Assembly (NCBI GenBank): GCA_964609215.1
Contig: CAZSQZ010000003.1
Span: 186,001 to 250,000 of the forward strand
Reading direction: 5' to 3'
From: JABDKJ01 sp964609215
GTDB taxonomy: Bacteria; Bacteroidota; Bacteroidia; Flavobacteriales_D; JABDKJ01
Length of the DNA stretch: 64,000 bases
Positions within the stretch are counted from its first letter, which is position 1; each line of letters begins with the position of its first letter. The position numbers were made by a program, and so were the translations under genes. Of this stretch, positions 27,488-35,153 are shown one piece after another. Under the pieces are notes generated by a model that saw only the letters and a program-made list of their open reading frames with translations, had not been told where the DNA came from and made no database searches.

Positions 27488-29812
27488 ATGAAGAAATTTT
27501 TTACATCCTTAATTGCGGTTATGTCCGTAAGCATTGTTTTATCACAAGTTAATTATGGAGGACAACCGTATATGTGGGAATCAATTGAAAAAAGAGATTT
27601 AGGAATATGCGGAAAAACATTTGATGCCCTGGACGCTGAAAAGCTTCTTGAAGAAGATCAAAACACACCATTAGATAAAACTCAAAGTTTTCGTTTTGGA
27701 ATTGAACATGATGTTGAATGGAATAATGAAAACGAGGGAATATTCAAGTATTTAGACAATGGTGATAGAATTTGGTGTTTGCCTATAAAGTGCAGAGATG
27801 CCTATGCTATGAGCATCACTTTTAGTGAATTTGAATTAATGCCTGGTGCTAAAGTATTCATCTGGGATCAAGGTAAAAAAGATTTTATTGGCTCCTTCAC
27901 AAATCAAAATAATAAGGAATGGGGTTCTTTCGCAACTCAATTATTACATACAGATAGATTGGTAGTTGAGGTATATGAACCCAAGAAGACGATTGGAAAA
28001 AATAAATACGAAATTGGAACAGTAGTTCAGGCATATAGAAGCATTCTGCCAAAGTATGAAGCTATTGAAGAAGATGCGAAAAGAGGACCTTTTGGGAATA
28101 GTGGTGCTTGTAATATAAACGTAAATTGTCCAGAAGGAATTGACTGGGAAGAAGACAAAACTTCAGTTGCTCTAATTGTTAGCGGAGGTTTTGCAGCATG
28201 TACAGGTGCTTTAGTTAACAATACTGCTCAAGATGAAACTCCTTATTTTCTGACAGCCAATCACTGTTTAGGCGGTCAAAATAACTGGGTGTTTTATTTC
28301 AACCATGAAACGGCTGGTTGCACGGGAAATACAGGACCTACGAACATGTCTGTTTCTGGATCTACTCTTCTGGCTTCAAGTGCAGGTTCGGACTTTGCTT
28401 TATTGGAATTAGCAGAAGATATTCCTGATTCTTTCAATGTTACTTTTGCAGGTTGGGATAATTCAGATCAAGATGTTTCTTTAGCAGTCGGAATTCATCA
28501 CCCATCTGGAGATTTAAAAAAGATTTGTTTTGAAGATGATGCTCCATATCATAATGTAAATGGTGGTGCGGAAGTTTGGTTTATTGATGAATGGGAATTA
28601 GGAGTAACAGAACCGGGTTCATCAGGAAGCCCGCTATTTGATCAAAACCATAGAATTATTGGTCAATTGTTTGGTGGCGCGGCAGCTTGCAATGGTTCCG
28701 TAAACAATGGACAATTTGACTACTATGGCAGATTCGGGGTTTCATGGGATGGAACAAGTAATTCAACAAGATTAAGAGATCATTTAGATCCTTCTAACTC
28801 TGGAGTAACTACCCTAGATTCTTATTCTCCGAACGCAGTTAGTTTTGAGAATGATGGTCAAATTCAAAACATTTTAAATGTACCTAATAAAGTATGTAGC
28901 GATGAGGTAATTAACCCTTCATTTACACTCAAAAATAATGGCACCTCCTTATTGACATCAGCTAACATAAGTTATTCTTATAATGGTGGAACTCCACAGA
29001 GCCTTGCTTGGTCAGGGTCCTTGGAAGAAGATGAAACAGATATAGTTTCGTTACCAGCAATGACCCCTGAAATTGGACTTAACACAATTGAGGTTAGTGT
29101 TATTAATATTAATGGAGGAATTACAGATCAAAACTCAAACAATAATGAATCCAACAAGGAATTTTTGTTTAACGCAGGATTTATTTCTTTAAATCTGGAA
29201 TTGTTAACCGATGATTTCGGTTATGAGACGTATTGGGAAATAAGAAATGGATCTGGCACAGTAGTAATCTCAGGCGGTAATACTAGTGTTGGAATAAATG
29301 GTGGAGGTCTCCAAGTAGCTACTGCAAATGATCCTGGAGCTTATGATAATAATACGATTTATAATGAAACGTATGTGGTTCCTTCCGATGATTGCTACGA
29401 ATTTGAATTGGTAGATGACTATGCGGATGGCATCTGTTGCGGTTTTGGTGAAGGTGGTTACACGCTATCAGATGGAAGTGGAAATGTTATTTCTCAGGGA
29501 GGTTCTTTCGGAGCTACCGAATTAGTTATTACAGGAATGAGTGTTAATCCATTATCGCTCAACCAAATAGAGAATATCAACACTTCTATTTTCCCAAATC
29601 CTGCCGAGGATCAGTTGTTTATTCAATTTGATCAAGTGATTGGTTCCATTGATATCAATTTGTTTAACCAAGTTGGTCAAATGGTTCTTTCTAAGAAAGC
29701 AAATAATAGGGACCTTGAGGTTTTGGATGTTTCAGAGTTCTCTAATGGAATTTATACGCTAAAAATTAATACGGAGTTTGGCACTCTTTCCAAGAAAGTT
29801 GTGATAAGATAA
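27488..29812 (+). CDS. Secreted trypsin-like (lysyl endopeptidase type) serine protease with T9SS type A tail
   Basis: A 774-residue precursor: signal peptide (FFTSLIAVMSVSIVLS), a propeptide to about residue 205, then an S1-fold protease with His in FLTANHCLGG (about 259), Asp in GSDFALLEL (about 301) and Ser in PGSSGSPLFDQ (about 380). This matches bacterial lysyl endopeptidases. Beyond come a CARDB-like segment (KVCSDEVINPSFTLKNNG), a domain with DDYADGICCGFGEGGY seen in other Bacteroidota secreted proteases, and a type A sorting domain (SIFPNPAEDQLFIQF ... GIYTLKI). Expected to be exported by the type IX system and surface-attached or released. It has its own promoter and terminator. Confidence 0.9.
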   Translation: MKKFFTSLIAVMSVSIVLSQVNYGGQPYMWESIEKRDLGICGKTFDALDAEKLLEEDQNTPLDKTQSFRFGIEHDVEWNNENEGIFKYLDNGDRIWCLPIKCRDAYAMSITFSEFELMPGAKVFIWDQGKKDFIGSFTNQNNKEWGSFATQLLHTDRLVVEVYEPKKTIGKNKYEIGTVVQAYRSILPKYEAIEEDAKRGPFGNSGACNINVNCPEGIDWEEDKTSVALIVSGGFAACTGALVNNTAQDETPYFLTANHCLGGQNNWVFYFNHETAGCTGNTGPTNMSVSGSTLLASSAGSDFALLELAEDIPDSFNVTFAGWDNSDQDVSLAVGIHHPSGDLKKICFEDDAPYHNVNGGAEVWFIDEWELGVTEPGSSGSPLFDQNHRIIGQLFGGAAACNGSVNNGQFDYYGRFGVSWDGTSNSTRLRDHLDPSNSGVTTLDSYSPNAVSFENDGQIQNILNVPNKVCSDEVINPSFTLKNNGTSLLTSANISYSYNGGTPQSLAWSGSLEEDETDIVSLPAMTPEIGLNTIEVSVININGGITDQNSNNNESNKEFLFNAGFISLNLELLTDDFGYETYWEIRNGSGTVVISGGNTSVGINGGGLQVATANDPGAYDNNTIYNETYVVPSDDCYEFELVDDYADGICCGFGEGGYTLSDGSGNVISQGGSFGATELVITGMSVNPLSLNQIENINTSIFPNPAEDQLFIQFDQVIGSIDINLFNQVGQMVLSKKANNRDLEVLDVSEFSNGIYTLKINTEFGTLSKKVVIR

Positions 29813-29832
29813 ATAGGAAATTATTCTACAAG

Positions 29833-29863
29833 AAAAGGCTACTTGAAAGAGTGGCCTTTTTTT
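29833..29863 (+). terminator. Bidirectional terminator between protease and dacB
   Basis: A ten-base-pair stem AAAAGGCTAC / GTGGCCTTTT (one G-T pair) around an eight-base loop, followed by a T run. It lies between the convergent 3' ends. The minus-strand gene ends in the T run at 29862, so its own terminator reads the hairpin in the other direction (A-rich 5' arm becomes the U tail). Confidence 0.75.
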
Positions 29864-31283
29864 ATGGACAAAAGCTATTTTCCAAAATTCCACTAATAAT
29901 TGCTCTTGCTTTACCAGCACTGCAGTTGTAATCATTCAGCATGACGCAAAAAACTATTTTCTCGCCTTTATCATTCTGATATATTCCAGCATAGCTTCTT
30001 ACGTTTCTCATATAGCCGCTTTTTCCTCTCAGTGTTCCCTCATAACATGTTCCCTTACCCAACCTTTTAAATGACCCAGTTTTTCCAGCGATCGATAAAC
30101 CAAGTTCCATAAAGTTGGTTTTTGCATTCTTTAAGTTGTGTTTAAGTAAGTCACACATTCCTTTAGCCGTGATTAAATTATTACGAGACAAACCACTACC
30201 ATCAGTAATATTGAAATTTCCAGGATTAATGTTTCTTTCTGACAAATAAGATTGAATTACCTTAATTCCATTGGCTGTAGAGCCTTCTCCTCTACTCTTT
30301 CCAATTGCTTTTAGTAATGTTTCTGCAAAAAAATTGTCAGATTTTCTATTCGTATATGACGCAATCTCCTTAAGTAATGGTGATTTTCTCTCAGTAAGAA
30401 CAGTTTTATACTTAATCGCAGTTTGGGAAACCACTATGTCACCATTTGTCTCTATTCCATTTGTTTTTAGTTGTTTCTTAAAGGTTTGAAGAAAAAACAA
30501 TGGTGGATTAGGCAAAGCTCCTTTCACCTCAAACCTTCCTTTGTTCATAGGAATTCGTCCTTCTAAGAAAATCTCACTAGACCAAGGGGATGAATAAATA
30601 TAAGCTTGGTCGCTGTTAATATTAGCTGTCTTAACCGCATTTCTCATTTTTAAATCTGTTATTGGAAAAACTTCCGCAATGGTGGTTGGACTTCCATCTA
30701 GCTTGCCTGATTTAAAGAAAACAGAAAACCTATTACCATAAAAGTTAAGCCCAAAGGTTCCAGTTCCATAGTAATTTCCTATGTCTCCCCAAGACCATCC
30801 TGAAGGAGTCGGGTTCTCAGAAAAATAGGAGTTATCAACTATTAATTTCCCATTTATTTGTTCTATTCCCTTTTCCTTGAGCGAACTAATTATATCCTCA
30901 AAAAAATGCTTTGGAAAAAAAGGCTTACCATCGACAATATTGTATCCAAGCGTTGGGTCCCCTCCTCCAATAATTATTAAATCGCCATCCAATACATTTC
31001 CATTTATTGCTCCGGAATAAGCAACTTTTGTTTCAAACTGATAATTAGGTCCTAGTATATCAACTGCTATGGAAGTAGTCGCCAATTTAAGAATTGAAGC
31101 TGGGGCTAACCACTTCTCTCCATTGTATGTTGTGTGAACCCGATCTGTGCTCACGTTATATGCGTAAAAGGCAATTTCACCCTTTGACATTTCATTTGAT
31201 TTAGACAATTTATCTAAATACTCATTCTGTGCATTGGCATTTATGAACAGGGCACAAACAAAAACAATCATCCAATTCTTCAT
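29862..31283 (-). CDS. dacB: D-alanyl-D-alanine carboxypeptidase/endopeptidase (PBP4, S13 family)
   Basis: A 473-residue periplasmic enzyme with signal peptide WMIVFVCALFINANAQ. Three penicillin-binding motifs are in order: SxxK as SILK at residues 63-66, SxN as SRN near 363, and KTG in AGKTGSFKR near 400. The large insert between the first two motifs is the class C PBP4 feature. It trims or hydrolyses peptidoglycan cross-links. A textbook promoter lies directly at its start. It is convergent with the protease and divergent from the exopolysaccharide locus. Confidence 0.92.
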   Translation of the reverse strand: MKNWMIVFVCALFINANAQNEYLDKLSKSNEMSKGEIAFYAYNVSTDRVHTTYNGEKWLAPASILKLATTSIAVDILGPNYQFETKVAYSGAINGNVLDGDLIIIGGGDPTLGYNIVDGKPFFPKHFFEDIISSLKEKGIEQINGKLIVDNSYFSENPTPSGWSWGDIGNYYGTGTFGLNFYGNRFSVFFKSGKLDGSPTTIAEVFPITDLKMRNAVKTANINSDQAYIYSSPWSSEIFLEGRIPMNKGRFEVKGALPNPPLFFLQTFKKQLKTNGIETNGDIVVSQTAIKYKTVLTERKSPLLKEIASYTNRKSDNFFAETLLKAIGKSRGEGSTANGIKVIQSYLSERNINPGNFNITDGSGLSRNNLITAKGMCDLLKHNLKNAKTNFMELGLSIAGKTGSFKRLGKGTCYEGTLRGKSGYMRNVRSYAGIYQNDKGEKIVFCVMLNDYNCSAGKARAIISGILENSFCP

Positions 31284-31287
31284 AATT

Positions 31288-31317
31288 CAAAAATAGCTTT
31301 CTAATTTCATTCACAAA
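31288..31317 (-). promoter_or_regulatory. Consensus promoter of dacB, leaderless
   Basis: On the minus strand TTTG (31314-31317), an 18-bp spacer and TATTTTTG (31288-31295). Only four bases separate the -7 box from the ATG at 31283, so transcription should begin at or within the start codon. Confidence 0.7.
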
Positions 31318-31330
31318 TTCAATTCAATTT

Positions 31331-33184
31331 ATGTGCGGTGTCGCGGGGCTTTATGTTAAAGATCTAGATCATTTTTCTTCGGAAAAAATCAATCTTGCTT
31401 TGGACACCTTAAATCACAGAGGCCCAGACGCAACAGGCTTAATACGAAATCAAAAAATATGCCTTGGTCATAAAAGGCTTTCTATAATAGATCTCAATGA
31501 AAAAGCTAATCAACCTTTTTCAGATTCTAAACATGCGCTTTCCTTTAATGGTGAAATTTATAATTTCCTTGAGCTAAGAAGGGAATTGGAAATCAAGGGG
31601 ATTGTTTTTCAAACCAAAAGCGATACTGAGGTTTTATTTCAACTCTTGAAAACTGAAGGGAAAAATGCAATTTCCAAACTGGAAGGTTGTTTCGCATTTG
31701 CTTTTGCAGATCTTGATAAACAGGAAATAATTTTAGCAAGAGATAGGTTTGGAATAAACCCTCTTTATTATCTGGAAAGTAATGGAGATTATTTCTTCTC
31801 TTCTGAAATGCGTTTTATAAGTGCTTTATTAGAAACAAAGGATCTGGATTCCAAAGCTATAGATGCATATTTTTCCTTAAGCTATATTCCATATTCAAAT
31901 TCTATTTTTAAAAAGGCAAGAAAACTAAGTCCTGGAACTCTTCTCTTAATTGACAAGGATGGTCATAAAGAAGAAAAGTATTATTCGATTCCAAGAAAAC
32001 CTGTCATTACATATTCAAGAGAAAAAGCTCAGAATAAATTGAGAGAGGTCTTGAATGATGCAGTAGAAAAAAGGTTGATATCAGATGTTCCATTGGGTTC
32101 ATTCCTAAGCGGTGGAATAGACTCCAGTGTAATTGCATCCATTGCCGCAAAGAAGAAAAAGGATTTCAAAACCTTTTCTATTGGATTCGAAGATGCATCC
32201 TATTTTGATGAAACGCATTACGCAGAAATAGTTGCTGAACACATTGGCTCAGAACATAGAACAATTAAACTTAGCACCACAGAGCTTTATGAAAGTGCCA
32301 AGGAATTATTAAATCACTACGATGAGCCTTTTGCCGATTCTTCTGCAATTGCTGTAAATCTTTTATGTAAGGAAGTAAGAAAGCATGTTAAAGTTGCTCT
32401 TTCAGGAGATGGAGCGGATGAGATATTTTCTGGATACAACAAACATCAAGCGGAATATTTGTTGTTGGAAAAACCCTTGTTCAAAGCTGCATCAACTATT
32501 TTTCCTAAAACATCTAACCTAATTTCACAATCAAGGGATAGTAAGTTTGGCAATCTGTCTCGGAAGCTATCTAAACTTAAAGAAGGAGCCAAACTAAATA
32601 GTAGAGATAGATACATTAAATGGTTAAAGCAACTTGATATAAATACTCAAGAACTTCTCCTTAAAAATGATCCTTACCGTTTTCAAGACTATAGTATAGA
32701 AATTGAGGATTTCAATGATATTTTATATTATGACACTCGTATTATTTTGCCAAATGATATGCTGTTCAAAGTGGATTCTAGCTCAATGAAAAACAGTTTG
32801 GAGGTAAGAACTCCTTTCTTAGATACGAAAGTAGTAGAGTATGCGTTTTCCTTACCTAAGAAATTAAAAATTTCCAATTCTAGAAGAAAAATGATTCTTA
32901 GAGACACTTTTAAATCTGATCTTCCGACCACAATTTTTGACCGTAGAAAAAAAGGATTTGAAATCCCACTTAGGCAGATTTTACTGGAAAGTTTAAATAT
33001 TGAAATTGAATCTCTATTGAATGAAAATCTAATAAAATATCAAAATTTATTCAGATATGAATATATTGCAACACTTCTGCAAAAGTTAAAATCTCAAAAT
33101 CCTGGTAATTCGGCTCAGCAAGTATGGAGCCTATTGGTTTTTCAAAGTTTTTGGAATAGATATTTAAATGCCGAGAATACTTAG
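31331..33184 (+). CDS. asnB: Glutamine-hydrolysing asparagine synthase
   Basis: A 617-residue two-domain AsnB. Cys2 (MCGVAG) is the glutaminase nucleophile after Met removal; HRGPDATG and LGHKRLSIIDL are the class II glutaminase core. The synthetase domain has PLGSFLSGGIDSSVIA (PP-loop, about residue 255) and LSGDGADEIFSGY. It is the first gene of the polysaccharide locus and overlaps the glycosyltransferase gene by 17 bp. AsnB paralogues in such loci are often thought to amidate sugars or precursors rather than to make free asparagine; no substrate is visible here. Confidence 0.93.
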   Translation: MCGVAGLYVKDLDHFSSEKINLALDTLNHRGPDATGLIRNQKICLGHKRLSIIDLNEKANQPFSDSKHALSFNGEIYNFLELRRELEIKGIVFQTKSDTEVLFQLLKTEGKNAISKLEGCFAFAFADLDKQEIILARDRFGINPLYYLESNGDYFFSSEMRFISALLETKDLDSKAIDAYFSLSYIPYSNSIFKKARKLSPGTLLLIDKDGHKEEKYYSIPRKPVITYSREKAQNKLREVLNDAVEKRLISDVPLGSFLSGGIDSSVIASIAAKKKKDFKTFSIGFEDASYFDETHYAEIVAEHIGSEHRTIKLSTTELYESAKELLNHYDEPFADSSAIAVNLLCKEVRKHVKVALSGDGADEIFSGYNKHQAEYLLLEKPLFKAASTIFPKTSNLISQSRDSKFGNLSRKLSKLKEGAKLNSRDRYIKWLKQLDINTQELLLKNDPYRFQDYSIEIEDFNDILYYDTRIILPNDMLFKVDSSSMKNSLEVRTPFLDTKVVEYAFSLPKKLKISNSRRKMILRDTFKSDLPTTIFDRRKKGFEIPLRQILLESLNIEIESLLNENLIKYQNLFRYEYIATLLQKLKSQNPGNSAQQVWSLLVFQSFWNRYLNAENT

Positions 33185-34355
33185 AATTATAAATAGATTT
33201 AATTTGGGAGGTCCTACTTTCAATGCTGCCTATCTTACAAAGTATATGCCTCCTGAATATGAAACGTTACTTATAGGAGGCCTTCAAGATGATCTTGAAG
33301 AAAGTTCCCTTAGGATTATTGAAGATCTGGAACTGAACCCCTATATAATTCCAAGAATGTTTAGAGAGGTAGATTTAAAGAATGATATCAAATCTTTGAA
33401 AATGATCAAAGAGATTATTAAAGAATTCAAACCTGATATCGTGCATACCCATGCTTCCAAGGCTGGAGCTCTTGGAAGAATCGCGGCACTTCAATTAAAT
33501 GTTCCAATAATAGTTCACACTTTTCATGGTCATGTTTTTCATTCTTATTTCGGAGCAATGAAAACAACTATTTACAAAATGATAGAGAGATATTTAGCCA
33601 AAAGGTCTAGTGCTATTATAGCGATAAGTGCAAAACAAAAAGATGAATTGGTTAATACCTTTAAAATTGCTTCAAATGAGAAGGTTAAGATTGTTCAATT
33701 GGGCTTTCAATTGAATAAATTCTCAGAAAATATGGAGGAAAAAAGAAAGGCCTTTAGAAAGGAGTTTAATATTTCCTCTGAAACCATTGCCGTAGGAATT
33801 GTTGGAAGGTTAGTCCCTATAAAAAATCATTCAATGTTCCTAAAGGCTATGGCATTTGTTAAGGCAAATAGCAAGGAAAGAGTTAGAGGTTTTATAGTTG
33901 GCGATGGAGATGAAAGGAAACAAATAGAACAAGCAGCAATTGAACTAGGGTTAAAAATAGGGCTCGGAAAAGATTCTGATGAAGATATTACGTTCACATC
34001 TTGGCAAGAGGAAGTAGATAGAGTAAATGCGGGAATGGATGTAATTGCATTAACCTCCAAAAATGAAGGAACACCTGTAAGTCTTATTGAGGCACAGGCA
34101 AGTAACAAACCCATTGTCAGCACGAATGTTGGTGGAATTGAGGATATTGTATTAAAGAATGAAACTGCTTTTTTAGCTTCTTCAAGTGATCAAAAAGATT
34201 TTAACTCGAAACTGCTTCAATTAGTAGAAGACAAAATTTTAAGGGTAAAAATGGGATCTAAAGGATGGGAATTTGTGAAGAACAAATTTCACTACAATCG
34301 CCTAGTAAATGACTTTGATAACTTATACCAAAGTCTGTTAAATAAAGAGAATTGA
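33168..34355 (+). CDS. GT4-family glycosyltransferase
   Basis: A 395-residue GT-B enzyme. Gly-rich N-terminal loop NLGGPTFNAAYL, HTHASKAGALGRIAA in the acceptor domain, AVGIVGRLVPIKNHSMFLKA opening the donor domain, and the EX7E motif in EGTPVSLIEAQ. It would add a hexose to a lipid-linked intermediate in the cytoplasm. The start overlaps asnB by 17 bp, so the two are coupled. Donor and acceptor sugars cannot be read from the sequence. Confidence 0.9.
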   Translation: MPRILRIINRFNLGGPTFNAAYLTKYMPPEYETLLIGGLQDDLEESSLRIIEDLELNPYIIPRMFREVDLKNDIKSLKMIKEIIKEFKPDIVHTHASKAGALGRIAALQLNVPIIVHTFHGHVFHSYFGAMKTTIYKMIERYLAKRSSAIIAISAKQKDELVNTFKIASNEKVKIVQLGFQLNKFSENMEEKRKAFRKEFNISSETIAVGIVGRLVPIKNHSMFLKAMAFVKANSKERVRGFIVGDGDERKQIEQAAIELGLKIGLGKDSDEDITFTSWQEEVDRVNAGMDVIALTSKNEGTPVSLIEAQASNKPIVSTNVGGIEDIVLKNETAFLASSSDQKDFNSKLLQLVEDKILRVKMGSKGWEFVKNKFHYNRLVNDFDNLYQSLLNKEN

Positions 34356-34369
34356 TTGGTTTATTTTGA

Positions 34370-34377
34370 TATTTTTG
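34370..34377 (+). promoter_or_regulatory. Promoter -7 element of the export genes
   Basis: A perfect TATTTTTG 13 bp before the ATG at 34391. A TTG 15 bp upstream is the only -33 candidate, at a short distance. Confidence 0.45.
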
Positions 34378-34390
34378 CTGGAATAAGAAT

Positions 34391-35152
34391 ATGGTAAAAC
34401 TTATAGGATATCTATCATTAATTATGCTACTCGCCTCTTGTGGAGTAAACAGAGATCTTATGTTTAAAACTCCTAAAGGTTATGTCTATGATGAGATTCC
34501 CTCACAGGTTGATGAAGAGTATAGAATAAGCCCAGATGATCAATTAAGTTTTAGACTCTTTACCAACAATGGTCATGTCTTAATTGACTTTTCAAGCGGA
34601 GAAGATAATTTTGGTAACAACGCTAGAATTGGAGTTAATAATATCGTAACCTATTTAGTGGAGAAAGATGGTAGAGTTGAACTTCCTACAATTGGAAGGG
34701 TTGAAATTTCTGGTCTCTCCTTACTGGAAGCAGAGAAGATGCTGGAAAATATGTATCTCAAGTTTTATAAAGATCCTTTTGTGGTTATCAATGTTGTCAA
34801 CCAAAGAGTAATTGTTTCTACCGGTGCAGGTGGAGCTGCTACTGTCATTAACCTTCAAAACAATAACATTACGGTTATTGAAGCTATTGCTTTGGCAGGT
34901 GGAATTGCTGATAGAGGAAACGCTTCTCAAATAAAGGTAATTAGAAAAGTAGGTGAAAAAACGGAGGTATATAAGATAGATCTTTCAACTATTGAAGGCA
35001 TTCAGGATGGTAACTTAATTGTTCAAGCTGAAGATATCATTTACATTGAACCAATCCCTCAGATTGCTAGCGAGCTCGTTAGAGATGTGGCTCCTATTAT
35101 TTCATTGATTTCCAGTGCAATTTTTATTATTAGCGTAGTTAACTCGAATTAA
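34391..35152 (+). CDS. wza: Wza-like polysaccharide export lipoprotein
   Basis: A 253-residue outer-membrane lipoprotein: signal LSLIMLLASC, then a polysaccharide export domain starting YRISPDDQLSFRLF and a soluble-ligand-binding domain (ITVIEAIALAGGI, VIRKVGEKTEVYKIDL). A C-terminal hydrophobic helix (APIISLISSAIFIISVV) matches the shorter Bacteroidota forms rather than E. coli Wza. It forms the export channel with the Wzc-like protein encoded one base downstream. Confidence 0.9.
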   Translation: MVKLIGYLSLIMLLASCGVNRDLMFKTPKGYVYDEIPSQVDEEYRISPDDQLSFRLFTNNGHVLIDFSSGEDNFGNNARIGVNNIVTYLVEKDGRVELPTIGRVEISGLSLLEAEKMLENMYLKFYKDPFVVINVVNQRVIVSTGAGGAATVINLQNNNITVIEAIALAGGIADRGNASQIKVIRKVGEKTEVYKIDLSTIEGIQDGNLIVQAEDIIYIEPIPQIASELVRDVAPIISLISSAIFIISVVNSN

Positions 35153-35153
35153 T

